A stretch of DNA of 64,000 nt from NCBI GenBank assembly GCA_036274155.1, contig DASUGH010000070.1, positions 1 to 64,000 on the forward strand, read 5' to 3'. A program made the position numbers and the translations under genes. Of this stretch, positions 26,523-36,008 are shown piece after piece. The notes beneath the pieces are model-generated. The model searched no databases, had not been told where the DNA came from, and was given only the letters and a program-made list of their open reading frames with translations. The DNA comes from Gp6-AA40 sp036274155. GTDB taxonomy: Bacteria; Acidobacteriota; Vicinamibacteria; Vicinamibacterales; UBA2999. Position 1 is the stretch's first letter; each line of letters starts with the position of its first letter.

Positions 26523-27827
26523 ATGAATTGGGTCAGCACGCGAGGCGCCTCACGCCCGGTACCGTTCATCGACGCGCTGTTCGCAGGGACGGCTCCGGAC
26601 GGCGGCTTGTACTTTCCCGATGGCTTTCCGCCGCTGCCCGCTGAAGCGGTTGCCGGACTGCGTGACGCGGATCTCGTCCGCATCGGGACCTGTGTCGGCG
26701 CGCACCTTCTTCGCGGAGAGATTACCGAGGCGCAGCTCGAACCGCTCATTCGCGACGCGCTGGACTTTCCCGTACCGCTCGTTCAGGTCAGCGACCGCGT
26801 GTGGGCGCTCGAGCTCTTCCACGGGCCGACGCTCGCGTTCAAGGATGTCGGCGCCCGCGTGCAGGCCAGGCTGCTGCATCACTTCACCGACGGCACGCCA
26901 CTGACCATTCTCGTCGCGACGTCAGGCGACACCGGCAGCGCTGTCGCGCAGGCCTTTCACGGCGTGCCCGACACGCACGTGTTCGTGCTCTATCCTCAGG
27001 GGCAGGTCAGCGACGTCCAGGAAGCCCAGATGGCGTCGCTCGGCGACAACATCACGGCCGTTGCCGTTCGAGGCACGTTCGACGACTGCCAGCGGCTGGT
27101 CAAGACGGCGTTCGCTGACGAGGACCTCCGCCGGCATGTCTGGCTGACGCCCGCCAACTCGATCAACCTTGGCCGGCTGCTGCCGCAGGTCTTCTATTAC
27201 TTCCTTCTCGCCCGGCTCGGACGCCCGGCCGTCGTCTCGGTGCCGAGCGGGAACTTCGGCAACCTGACCGCCGGGCTGATCGCGAAACGAATCGGCTTGC
27301 CTGTGGTCAAGTTCGTGGCCGCGACCAATGCCAACGACGCCGTGCCGATCTACCTTCGCACCGGTCACTACGAGCCGCGCGAATCGGTCAGGACGGTCGC
27401 CAACGCGATGGACGTGGGCGCGCCGAGCAACTTCGAGCGGATCCTTGCGTTGTACGGGCACGACATCGCCGCGATCCGGCGCGATCTCGAGGGCGCCGCC
27501 TACGACGACGCGCGCGTCGTCGCCGAGATTGCGCGGGTGTTTCGCGAGCACCAGTATCTGCTCGACCCGCACGGCGCCATCGGATGGCTGGCGGCCAACG
27601 AGGCGCTGGCGCGTGATCCGGACGCCATTGCGGTGTTCCTCGCCACCGCTCACCCGGCGAAGTTCCGCGAGGTGGTGGAACCGGCGATCGGGAAGCCGGT
27701 CGCCCTGCCGAAGGCGCTTGCCGACGCAATCATCCGTCCCCGATCAGCGATCGAAATGTCGAGCGAGTACCCGGAGCTCGAAGCGCTCCTCCGCTCGCAG
27801 GGTCATCGCCGGCATGGTGACAGCTGA
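26523..27827 (+). CDS. thrC: Threonine synthase
   Basis: 434 aa PLP enzyme converting O-phosphohomoserine to threonine. PLP lysine is Lys107 in LAFKDVGAR; phosphate-binding loop VPSGNFGNLTAG; substrate region ATSGDTGSAVAQAF. Start ATG 26523 (MNWVSTRGASRPVPF matches the family N-terminus). The 5' leader is made of the heptad array and has only a weak TTTGAG as a ribosome site. Works with the aspartate-semialdehyde dehydrogenase encoded near 52-53 kb. Confidence 0.95.
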   Translation: MNWVSTRGASRPVPFIDALFAGTAPDGGLYFPDGFPPLPAEAVAGLRDADLVRIGTCVGAHLLRGEITEAQLEPLIRDALDFPVPLVQVSDRVWALELFHGPTLAFKDVGARVQARLLHHFTDGTPLTILVATSGDTGSAVAQAFHGVPDTHVFVLYPQGQVSDVQEAQMASLGDNITAVAVRGTFDDCQRLVKTAFADEDLRRHVWLTPANSINLGRLLPQVFYYFLLARLGRPAVVSVPSGNFGNLTAGLIAKRIGLPVVKFVAATNANDAVPIYLRTGHYEPRESVRTVANAMDVGAPSNFERILALYGHDIAAIRRDLEGAAYDDARVVAEIARVFREHQYLLDPHGAIGWLAANEALARDPDAIAVFLATAHPAKFREVVEPAIGKPVALPKALADAIIRPRSAIEMSSEYPELEALLRSQGHRRHGDS

Positions 27828-27862
27828 AGCAGCGGCTCCGGTCGCGGGAGCGCCCCTCCGGA

Positions 27863-27968
27863 GGAGGGAAGCCATCGGAGTCGAGACGGCTTGCCTCCGG
27901 AGTCGGAGGGCTTGCCCTGAGCGAAGGAGGGAAGCCATCGGAGTTGAGACGGCTTGCCTCCGGAGTCG
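27863..27968. repeat. Two direct 43-bp copies, 63-bp period
   Basis: Copies at 27863-27905 and 27926-27968 differ by one base (C/T). Each begins GGAGGGAAGCCATCGGAG and ends CTCCGGAGTCG. The spacer holds CTTGCCCTGAGCGAAGG, a piece related to the CCTGAGCGAAGTCGAAGG hairpin repeat. It lies in the leader of the oligoendopeptidase gene. Confidence 0.9.
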
Positions 27969-27985
27969 AAGGGGAGGATCCGCTG

Positions 27986-29833
27986 ATGTCCGACGTCGAT
28001 ACATTTCGCCCCGGTGCCGGTGAGCTGCCGGCCCGTGAGGCGATCCCGGCGCGCTACCGCTGGGATCTCTCGTCCATCTGCGCCAGCTGGGACGAGTGGA
28101 GCCGCCTTTACCAGCAGCTCGACGCGTCAATCAACGCGTTCACGGCTTTTCAGGGGACGCTGTCGTCCGGCGCCGCGACGCTGCTGGCTGCCTTTCGCGC
28201 CATGGACGACATGGGCGCCTTGAGCTACCGCGTCTGGTACTACGCCGCGCTGCAATACGACGAGGATCAGAGGAACAACGAGGCCAACGCACGGCGGCAG
28301 CAGGTCCAGATCCTGTTTGCCCGGCAGCAGCAGGCGAGCTCGTGGTTCAATCCCGAGCTGCTGGCGATCCCGCTCGACACGATCCGGGAGTGGATGGCCG
28401 CCGACCAGGGTCTGGCGCTGTATCGCTTCGCCGTCGACAGTCTGTTTCACGAACAGGAGCACGTGCTGGACGAGAGCGGTGAGCGGCTGCTCTCCTTCTC
28501 CGGGCGCTTCAACAGCGTGCCGTACGAAAGCTATTCGGCGTTGACGACCGCCGACATGCGCTACCCGACCATCACCCTCGCCTCTGGTGAGCGAGCGACG
28601 CTGACCTACGGACAGTACCGCGCACTGCTCGAGACGAACCGGCGTCAGGACGATCGGGCGGCGGCGTATCGCGCCTTTCACCAGACCTACGCCGACAACC
28701 AGAACACCTATGCGGCGCTCTACAACGGCGTGCTGCAGCGCGACTGGTTCCACGCGCGGGCGCGCGGCTACGCCAGCACGCTCGACGCGGCGCTGCACGG
28801 AAACAAGATTCCGACGTCGGTGGTGGAAAACCTGATTGCCGTCACCAAGGAGGGGGTGGAGCCGCTGCGCCGCTATCACCGCCTGCGGCGGCGCGTGCTG
28901 GCGCTCGACAGCTACCGTCTGTTCGACGTCTTCGTGCCGCTCGTCGCGCACGATGCGAAATATCCCTACGACGAGGTGGGCGGATGGATCGTCGACTCCG
29001 TGGCGCCGCTGGGGTCCGCCTATCAGCGTCGTGTGCAGGACGCGTTCGAAGGCCGCTGGATCGACGTGTTCGAGAATGCCGGGAAGAAGAGTGGCGCCTA
29101 CTCGGCGCCCGTGTACGGGACGCACCCGTACATGCTCCTCAACTACAACGAGACGCTCGACGCCGTGTTCACCCTGGCGCACGAGATGGGGCACTCGATG
29201 CACACGTGGCTGTCGCACGAGACGCAGCCGTTCGTGTACGCCGGGTACACGATTTTCGTTGCCGAGGTGCCGTCGACGCTCAGCGAAGCGCTGTTCCTCG
29301 ATCTGATGCTCGAGCGGGTCGAGACGCCGCGCGAACGGGCGGTTCTCCTGCAGCACGCCATCGACAGCATCGCCAGCACGTTCTACACGCAGGTGATGTT
29401 CGCCGACTTCGAGCTGCAGGCGCACCGGCTGGTGGAGCAGGACGAGCCGGTGACGGCCGAACGGCTGAACGGCATCTACGCCGGGCTGCTGCGCCAGTAC
29501 TACGGCGACGTCATCGACGAGGAGGAAATCTCGCGGCTGACGTGGGCGCGCATTCCGCACTTCTTCAGCACGCCGTACTACGTCTATCAGTACGCGACCT
29601 GCTTTGCCTCCACCGCGAAACTGATGCAGGACCTGCGGTCGAACGATCCCGCGAGGCATCGTGACGCGGTAGACCGGTATCTCTCTCTGCTCCGCGCCGG
29701 CGGCAGCGACTACCCGATGGATCTCCTGTCACGAGCTGGCGTCGATCTGAGCCAGCCCGACACCGTTCGCGCCGTGGCCACCGAGCTCGACATGCTGGTG
29801 GGACGCCTCGAGTCGGAGTTGGCCTCGACGTAG
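27986..29833 (+). CDS. pepF: Oligoendopeptidase F (M3B)
   Basis: 615 aa cytosolic zinc peptidase cleaving short peptides. Zinc motif HEMGH at His399-His403 (FTLAHEMGHSMHTWLS) with the downstream Glu in VAEVPSTLSEALF. Start ATG 27986 with GGGGAGG 8 nt upstream; the frame is open from a TTG at 27944 inside the repeat, which is rejected. C-terminal YVYQYATCFASTAKL is typical of the M3B group. Confidence 0.95.
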   Translation: MSDVDTFRPGAGELPAREAIPARYRWDLSSICASWDEWSRLYQQLDASINAFTAFQGTLSSGAATLLAAFRAMDDMGALSYRVWYYAALQYDEDQRNNEANARRQQVQILFARQQQASSWFNPELLAIPLDTIREWMAADQGLALYRFAVDSLFHEQEHVLDESGERLLSFSGRFNSVPYESYSALTTADMRYPTITLASGERATLTYGQYRALLETNRRQDDRAAAYRAFHQTYADNQNTYAALYNGVLQRDWFHARARGYASTLDAALHGNKIPTSVVENLIAVTKEGVEPLRRYHRLRRRVLALDSYRLFDVFVPLVAHDAKYPYDEVGGWIVDSVAPLGSAYQRRVQDAFEGRWIDVFENAGKKSGAYSAPVYGTHPYMLLNYNETLDAVFTLAHEMGHSMHTWLSHETQPFVYAGYTIFVAEVPSTLSEALFLDLMLERVETPRERAVLLQHAIDSIASTFYTQVMFADFELQAHRLVEQDEPVTAERLNGIYAGLLRQYYGDVIDEEEISRLTWARIPHFFSTPYYVYQYATCFASTAKLMQDLRSNDPARHRDAVDRYLSLLRAGGSDYPMDLLSRAGVDLSQPDTVRAVATELDMLVGRLESELAST

Positions 29834-29898
29834 GGCGTGCGACTCCAGGTGGATCCGCGGGTCCGGCAGAGGTCCACCGGGGGAGCGGAAAGCCCGAT

Positions 29899-29926
29899 TT
29901 GACGTCGCGTGCCCAGCCTGTATAAC
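29899..29926 (+). promoter_or_regulatory. Sigma-70 promoter of the ArsR-methyltransferase gene
   Basis: TTGACG (29899-29904), 16-bp spacer, TATAAC (29921-29926): each hexamer matches 5 of 6 consensus bases, the best promoter in the window. Transcription would begin about 17 bp before the ATG. Confidence 0.75.
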
Positions 29927-29930
29927 CTTA

Positions 29931-29948
29931 TATCCGGATTTACGGATA
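29931..29948 (+). promoter_or_regulatory. Probable ArsR-type operator, inverted repeat
   Basis: TATCCG-GATTTA-CGGATA, a perfect 6-bp inverted repeat with a 6-bp centre. It spans the predicted transcription start, between the -10 box and the ATG at 29950. Position and symmetry suit autorepression by the encoded ArsR-type domain; binding is inferred. Confidence 0.65.
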
Positions 29949-29949
29949 G

Positions 29950-30882
29950 ATGGTCGCCATCCTCGATCACATGTCGGCGCTGTCGGACCCGACGCGCTGC
30001 CGCATGCTGCTATTGCTCGAGAAACACGAGCTGACCGTCTCCGAACTGTGCGCCGTGCTGCAGATGCCGCAGTCGAGCGTCAGCCGGCACCTGAAAACGC
30101 TGGCGGACGACGACTGGGTGACGTCGCGTCGCGACGGCACCAGCCGTTTCTACAGCATGCCGGTCGATGAGCTGGATTCGGGTGCGAAGCGCCTCTGGCC
30201 GCTCATACGCGAGCAGGTCGTGGGCACCTCCGCCGCCGGGCAGGACGATCGGCGCCTCAAGGGCGTATTGACGAGGCGGCGCGCGAAGTCGCAGGAGTTT
30301 TTCGCGTCGGCTGCCGCGGGTTGGGATAGGCTGCGGAGCGATCTGTTCGGCGATTCGTTCTATCTGTGGGCGGTGCTGGGGCTCATCGATCCGGCGCTGG
30401 TCGTCGGCGACCTCGGGTGCGGCACCGGACAGCTGACCGAGGTGGTGGCGCCGTACGTCAAGCGCGTGGTCGCCGTCGATGGATCGCCAGACATGCTCGA
30501 CGCGGCCCGCCTCCGCGTCGGTGCCGCGCGTAACGTCGACCTGCGGCAGGGGGATCTCGAAAGCCTGCCGATCGACAACGGCGAGCTGGACGCGGCGATG
30601 CTCTCGCTCGTTCTGCACTACTCGCCGTCGCCGGGCCGGGCTCTCACGGAGGTCGCCCGCTCGCTTCGCAAGGGCGGCCGCGCGCTCGTCGTCGACATGC
30701 TGCCGCACGAGCGCCAGGAGTACCAGCAGCAGATGGGCCACGTGTGGCTCGGGTTCACGGAAAAGCAGATCTCGCGCTTCCTCGCGGTCGCCGGTTTCTC
30801 CGACGTCCGTGTCCGGATGCTGCCGGCCGATCCGGACGCGAGAGGGCCGGCGCTGTTTGCCGCGGTGGCCGTGAAGCAGTGA
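29950..30882 (+). CDS. ArsR-type regulator fused to SAM-dependent methyltransferase
   Basis: 310 aa. Residues about 1-85 form a winged-helix ArsR domain (MSALSDPTRCRMLLLLEKHE, QSSVSRHLKTL, SRRDGTSRFYSM). Residues about 110-300 are a class I methyltransferase (VGDLGCGTGQLTEV, VDGSPDMLDAAR, LSLVLHYSPSPGRALTE). No metal-binding cysteine cluster is visible, so arsenic sensing is unlikely. Such fusions are found next to methionine-cycle genes and are thought to sense S-adenosylmethionine or S-adenosylhomocysteine; here ahcY follows 53 bp downstream, in line with that. The operator overlaps the promoter start, suggesting autoregulation. Confidence 0.85.
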   Translation: MVAILDHMSALSDPTRCRMLLLLEKHELTVSELCAVLQMPQSSVSRHLKTLADDDWVTSRRDGTSRFYSMPVDELDSGAKRLWPLIREQVVGTSAAGQDDRRLKGVLTRRRAKSQEFFASAAAGWDRLRSDLFGDSFYLWAVLGLIDPALVVGDLGCGTGQLTEVVAPYVKRVVAVDGSPDMLDAARLRVGAARNVDLRQGDLESLPIDNGELDAAMLSLVLHYSPSPGRALTEVARSLRKGGRALVVDMLPHERQEYQQQMGHVWLGFTEKQISRFLAVAGFSDVRVRMLPADPDARGPALFAAVAVKQ

Positions 30883-30887
30883 TCGCA

Positions 30888-30907
30888 GGCGGACCTGAAG
30901 GTCCGCC
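30888..30907. repeat. CTGAAG-family hairpin before ahcY
   Basis: GGCGGACC-TGAA-GGTCCGCC, 8-bp perfect arms extendable by CAG/CTG across a bulged C. It is in the ahcY leader 28 bp before the ATG and just upstream of the AAAGGAG ribosome site. Confidence 0.85.
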
Positions 30908-30935
30908 CTGGCAGTTCTAAAGGAGAAGAGACGAA

Positions 30936-32441
<1,506 letters not shown>

Positions 32442-32490
32442 GGTGTGCCTCTGGGCCTGCTGGTCCAGACTCTTGCTCGGTCAGCGACAC

Positions 32491-32529
32491 AACGGCCCGC
32501 GGGTGTTCTCCCGCGGGCCGTTTTCTTTT
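32491..32529 (+). terminator. Intrinsic terminator after ahcY
   Basis: Perfect 13-bp stem AACGGCCCGCGGG / CCCGCGGGCCGTT with loop TGTTCT, followed by a T-rich tail TTTTCTTTT. 49 bp after the stop codon. Confidence 0.92.
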
Positions 32530-32625
32530 CAGCTGGAACGCGCTCGACAGCACGGCGCCGAACACGACCGGCATCGACGGTGCTCCGCTCTGGTCGGTCC
32601 GTGGCAGACTAGTGAATTGGTGTCT

Positions 32626-32643
32626 ACCGAGCTGAAGCTCGGT
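32626..32643. repeat. CTGAAG-family hairpin before the VOC gene
   Basis: ACCGAGC-TGAA-GCTCGGT followed by GCTGCGAA and then a second hairpin CACCGGGC..GCCCGGTG (about 32657-32678). Both lie between the ahcY terminator and the VOC start, 82 bp before the ATG. Confidence 0.85.
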
Positions 32644-32725
32644 GCTGCGAACGATGTCACCGGGCCGAGCGCCCGGTGTGTGAAAGAAGCGCGCTCGACG
32701 TCAGCGTGCGCTGTGGAGGGTTCAC

Positions 32726-33505
32726 ATGGCAGTTGCTACATCGACCTTGCTCGGGCGGCCGCTCTGGTACGAGTTGATGACCACCGACATGAAAGCGGCC
32801 GAAGCGTTCTACCAGAAGGTGGTCGGCTGGACGACGGCGCCCTTCGAGGGCACCGTGCAGCCTTACACGATGTTCAAGCGCAGCGGAGACGCGACCGTCG
32901 GTGGCGTCATGACCAAGCCATCCGAGGTGAAGGCGCCGCCGTTCTGGGCGATGTACGTCGGCGTGCCGAAGATCGAAGATGCGGCGGCGACGATCACGCG
33001 TCTTGGCGGCAAGCCGCACACCGAGATCATCCAGATTCCCAAAGTCGGCCGGATGCAGCTGATGATGGATCCGCAGGGAGCGGCGTTCTATATCTTCGAG
33101 CCGGCGAGCACCGAACAGCGGCCGGAGGCCGCGCCGGAAGTGGGCGAAGCGTCGTGGCACGAGCTGATGACGACCGACGCAGCGGCGGCGATGAAGTTCT
33201 ACCAGCAGGTGTTCGGCTGGCAGCCCAGCGAGTCGATGGACATGGGCGAGATGGGGAAGTACCAGATGTTCAACCGCCCGCACGGGATGATCGGCGGGAT
33301 GATGAACAAGCCGAAGGAGATGGCGAACGTGCCGTCGAACTGGCAGATCTACTTCCGGGTTCCCGATGTGCACGCGGCCGCTGAACGCATCAAGGCCAGC
33401 GGCGGAAAGATTCTCAACGGGCCGATGGAGGTTCCCGGCGGCGATTGGGTCGTGAACGCCGCGGATCCGCAAGGTGCCGCCTTCGGGTTGCATTCGAAGA
33501 AGTAG
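32726..33505 (+). CDS. Two-domain VOC (glyoxalase/bleomycin-resistance fold) protein
   Basis: 259 aa with two tandem VOC domains (about 8-125 and 140-258), each opening WYELMTTD or WHELMTTD and containing AxxFYQxVxGW. The closing motif is DPQGAAFYIFEP in the first domain and DPQGAAFGLHSK in the second. Members include lyases, dioxygenases and antibiotic-binding proteins; the metal-ligand pattern is not clear enough to assign a reaction. Annotators often name such proteins after the CFP-30B/27 kDa antigen. Cytosolic. Confidence 0.85.
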   Translation: MAVATSTLLGRPLWYELMTTDMKAAEAFYQKVVGWTTAPFEGTVQPYTMFKRSGDATVGGVMTKPSEVKAPPFWAMYVGVPKIEDAAATITRLGGKPHTEIIQIPKVGRMQLMMDPQGAAFYIFEPASTEQRPEAAPEVGEASWHELMTTDAAAAMKFYQQVFGWQPSESMDMGEMGKYQMFNRPHGMIGGMMNKPKEMANVPSNWQIYFRVPDVHAAAERIKASGGKILNGPMEVPGGDWVVNAADPQGAAFGLHSKK

Positions 33506-33509
33506 GGTA

Positions 33510-33581
33510 GCCCGTGGTGAAAACCGCGTGACGGGCTGTGACCCTTCGACTTCGCTCAGGGTCGTCCTGAGCAGGTCGAAG
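33510..33581. repeat. 72-bp dispersed repeat (inverted copy of 20.1 kb)
   Basis: GCCCGTGGTGAAAAC...GACGGGCTGTGACCC then the hairpin CTTCGACTTCGCTCAGG/CCTGAGCAGGTCGAAG. It starts 5 bp after the VOC stop. A second motif, CCACAGAGGCACCGAGAG (33602-33619), follows, resembling the CACAGAGGCACAGAGA repeats seen in many environmental genomes. Confidence 0.9.
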
Positions 33582-33628
33582 AACGAAGTCACCGAGATAA
33601 GCCACAGAGGCACCGAGAGCACAGAGAT

Positions 33629-34183
33629 TCATGGGGTGAGCTCGCGGCGCTGGATCACGAGGGCGGCAGCCCAGGCCAGCGCTGCGAGCATGATCACGCT
33701 TCCCGCGAAGTGAGCCAGCCGGCCGAGCGGCACGTCCCACGACATCAATCCCACCGTCGTCAACAGATACTCCCAATCGTGCCCTTCGACTTCAGCGCCG
33801 GTGCGGCCGCCGATGAGCGGAAGCTGCAAGGCGCGCGCATCGGCAATGTAGGGTCCCAGGTCAACGAGGTTCTCGCCGGCCCACCAGAGTGACACGGCGC
33901 ACGCGAAGCGATTGCCGTGCTGGAGCAGGAACGCTCCTGCGCAGATCACCGGTACGAGCACCTGAAGCAGACTTCCGCCGAGCACGGTCATGAATCGGCC
34001 GAACGGCAGGAAAACCACGTGGCCGGCTTCGTGAAACACGAGATTCGGCAGGTGAAGCAGCGATTCGACCGCCGCCCTTCCGAGCGGAGAGAGGGCAAAT
34101 CGTATGGTGAGGATCGCAAGCACTGCGATGAGCGCGATCCGACCGATGCGGGCGACGAGCGTCACTACCTGCACTATCGGCAT
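33629..34183 (-). CDS. Membrane protein with HEAGH metallopeptidase-like motif
   Basis: 184 aa, about four hydrophobic segments (IGRIALIAVLAILTIRFAL; TVLGGSLLQVLVPVICAGAF; AVSLWWAGENLVDLGPYI; VIMLAALAWAAALVI). HEAGH sits at the end of LLHLPNLVFHEAGHVVFLPFG, as in membrane-embedded M50-type zinc proteases, and a distal NLVDLGPYIADAR could give the third ligand. I do not recognise the family by name. ATG 34183 gives a sensible N-terminus; the open frame to 34489 runs through repeats. Convergent with the VOC gene. Confidence 0.65.
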   Translation of the reverse strand: MPIVQVVTLVARIGRIALIAVLAILTIRFALSPLGRAAVESLLHLPNLVFHEAGHVVFLPFGRFMTVLGGSLLQVLVPVICAGAFLLQHGNRFACAVSLWWAGENLVDLGPYIADARALQLPLIGGRTGAEVEGHDWEYLLTTVGLMSWDVPLGRLAHFAGSVIMLAALAWAAALVIQRRELTP

Positions 34184-34366
34184 CTCGATACGGCGGGTTG
34201 TGAGCAGCCGTTCTGGTGATTGGCACCCAATCCCGTCATCTCCGAGGTGGCCAACCTCGGAACACTCCTGGCGGCGACCTTCCTGCGGACAGACGGAATT
34301 GCATGCGGCGGCGCGGGGAGCACTCATTGCAGAACCCGGGGGATGCGCCGGCATGCGGCGGGATCG

Positions 34367-34419
34367 ACCGAGCTGAAGCCCGGTGCGGCGGAGGAGATTC
34401 CACCGAGCTGAGGCTCGCT
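34367..34419. repeat. Two adjacent CTGAAG-family hairpins
   Basis: ACCGAGC-TGAA-GCCCGGT (34367-34384) and ACCGAGC-TGAG-GCTCGCT (34402-34419), the second followed by GCTGCGAA as in the other copies. They end 15 bp before the transglycosylase ATG. An unrelated 7-bp hairpin CCGAGGT/ACCTCGG is at 34242-34260 in the same 250-bp gap. Confidence 0.8.
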
Positions 34420-34433
34420 GCTGCGAAAGCACC

Positions 34434-35954
34434 ATGCGCCGTTTCGAACGAAGAGTCGTTCTCGTCATCGCCGTGCTCGCGGCTGCCATTCCGGCAGCGG
34501 CGTGGAACGCCGTGTCTCACCGTGCGGTCGCGCCGGCGGCTGCGCGGCAACCGGCCAGGGCCCTGCTCGAGGAGAACCCGGTCGACGCCCGCGCCCGCGC
34601 CGACTTCGAAGCCATGCGGGCGTTCAGGCCGGGCTTTGCGTTCTGGCAGCACGTCTTCACGCTTCCCGACCACCAGATCGCATTCGGCAGCGCGATTGAC
34701 GGCCGACTGCTGGCGGTATTTCCCGCGCAGGGGGACTGGACGCGTCCGCCGGTCTCGACCGATCGCCGACTGCACGGCTTTCTCGAACACGAGCCGCTCG
34801 CCCGGAAGGTGGCCGACAGGCGCGAGCAGGTGGCACGGTTTCTGGAGCGGTCCGCCGGCCCGGTGCTTCACAACTCCACGCGAGGGGACGCGCTCCTCGG
34901 CAACGTGCGCCGCTACGGCCCGTTCGTGGCCGAGTGGGGCGCCATCTACGAGCGCTTCGGTGTGCCCGCGCACATCGGCCTCGGACAGGTCATCCTCGAG
35001 TCGGGACTCGATGGAAAGAGACGGTCGGAAGCGGGGGCCATCGGGTTCTGCCAGTGGATGCAGAGGAACTGGCGACACCTCGAGCACTTCGCGGCGGCTC
35101 CGATGGACGCCCGCAACCAGACGACGCAGGCGCCGTACTGCGCGGCGTATCTGTCGGTCCTGGCCACGAAATACGGATCGTTCATCCCGGCGCTCTCCGA
35201 GCACAACGCCGGCGGCGCGAACGTGGCCCGCGCGCTGATCAACGGCGGGCATCTCGGCGCCGAGGGTGTCCGTGCCCGCTACCTTCTCGGATCCAGGCTG
35301 GCGCTCGACCTGCGCGAACTGCCAGGCAGGGAGTACGAGACGGTCTATCGCAGCTATGGCCCGCGCTCGTACGCCTACGCCGAGATGGTCTTCGGCAACA
35401 CGTTCGTGGTGAGGCGGCTCACCAGCTCGATCCCGCAGGTCGCAATTCATGCGATGCGGACGTCTCGCGTGGTAACGATGGGGGACATCGTGGAGCAGAC
35501 CGGGCTGACGCCCGACGAGATTCGCCGCTTCAACCCGTCGCTCGTCGATCGAGTGCCGGCGCGCGGCACGCTGTACCTTCCAAGGCACGTCGAGACGTTT
35601 GGTGCCGACGTGGCGTTCTGGCGGCGGCCGGCTGCGCCGTCGTATGCCGCCGTATTGAACGACTTCCTGCGGCTCGAACCTGGCGTCGAACGATGGGACG
35701 ATGGGTCGTTCGCTCCGATTCTGACGGAGTTCCGCCGCCGGTTCAGGGAGACGAATACCGACGAGGGTGCCGTGATGGACGCCGTGCTGGCCTACGCGAT
35801 GGACCAGGCCTTCACGAGCGGCCGGGCCACGCTGGTCGCGGAGTTCCGCAACAGCGAAGAGATCCCGCTGCTGATCCGGCGTGGAGTGATGGAGCTCGAC
35901 GCGCTCCGCCAGGATCGCCCGTTCAACCTCGCTCTGGCGGCACCGGCCAGATGA
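34434..35954 (+). CDS. Secreted lytic transglycosylase-like protein with LysM-like segment
   Basis: 506 aa, N-terminal signal peptide (RRVVLVIAVLAAAIPAAAWN). The central SLT-like core has the catalytic Glu in GLGQVILESGLDG, the SEAGAIGFCQWM motif, and SEHNAGGANVARALINGG. About residues 340-390 (VVTMGDIVEQTGLTPDEIRRFNPSL, RGTLYLPRH) resemble a LysM peptidoglycan-binding repeat. Likely cleaves or remodels peptidoglycan in the periplasm. Start ATG 34434; the frame is open from 34383 through the repeat. Ends 54 bp from the convergent quinoprotein gene. Confidence 0.8.
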   Translation: MRRFERRVVLVIAVLAAAIPAAAWNAVSHRAVAPAAARQPARALLEENPVDARARADFEAMRAFRPGFAFWQHVFTLPDHQIAFGSAIDGRLLAVFPAQGDWTRPPVSTDRRLHGFLEHEPLARKVADRREQVARFLERSAGPVLHNSTRGDALLGNVRRYGPFVAEWGAIYERFGVPAHIGLGQVILESGLDGKRRSEAGAIGFCQWMQRNWRHLEHFAAAPMDARNQTTQAPYCAAYLSVLATKYGSFIPALSEHNAGGANVARALINGGHLGAEGVRARYLLGSRLALDLRELPGREYETVYRSYGPRSYAYAEMVFGNTFVVRRLTSSIPQVAIHAMRTSRVVTMGDIVEQTGLTPDEIRRFNPSLVDRVPARGTLYLPRHVETFGADVAFWRRPAAPSYAAVLNDFLRLEPGVERWDDGSFAPILTEFRRRFRETNTDEGAVMDAVLAYAMDQAFTSGRATLVAEFRNSEEIPLLIRRGVMELDALRQDRPFNLALAAPAR

Positions 35955-36008
35955 CGCGGCGCGGCGATCCTGACCGATGGTGCATCGCCGAAGCGCAAGC
36001 GGGATTCG

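Noticed and set aside
30883..30935. SAH riboswitch before ahcY
   Set aside because: The gap is only 53 nt and is filled by the TGAA hairpin and ribosome site, too short for the known aptamer.
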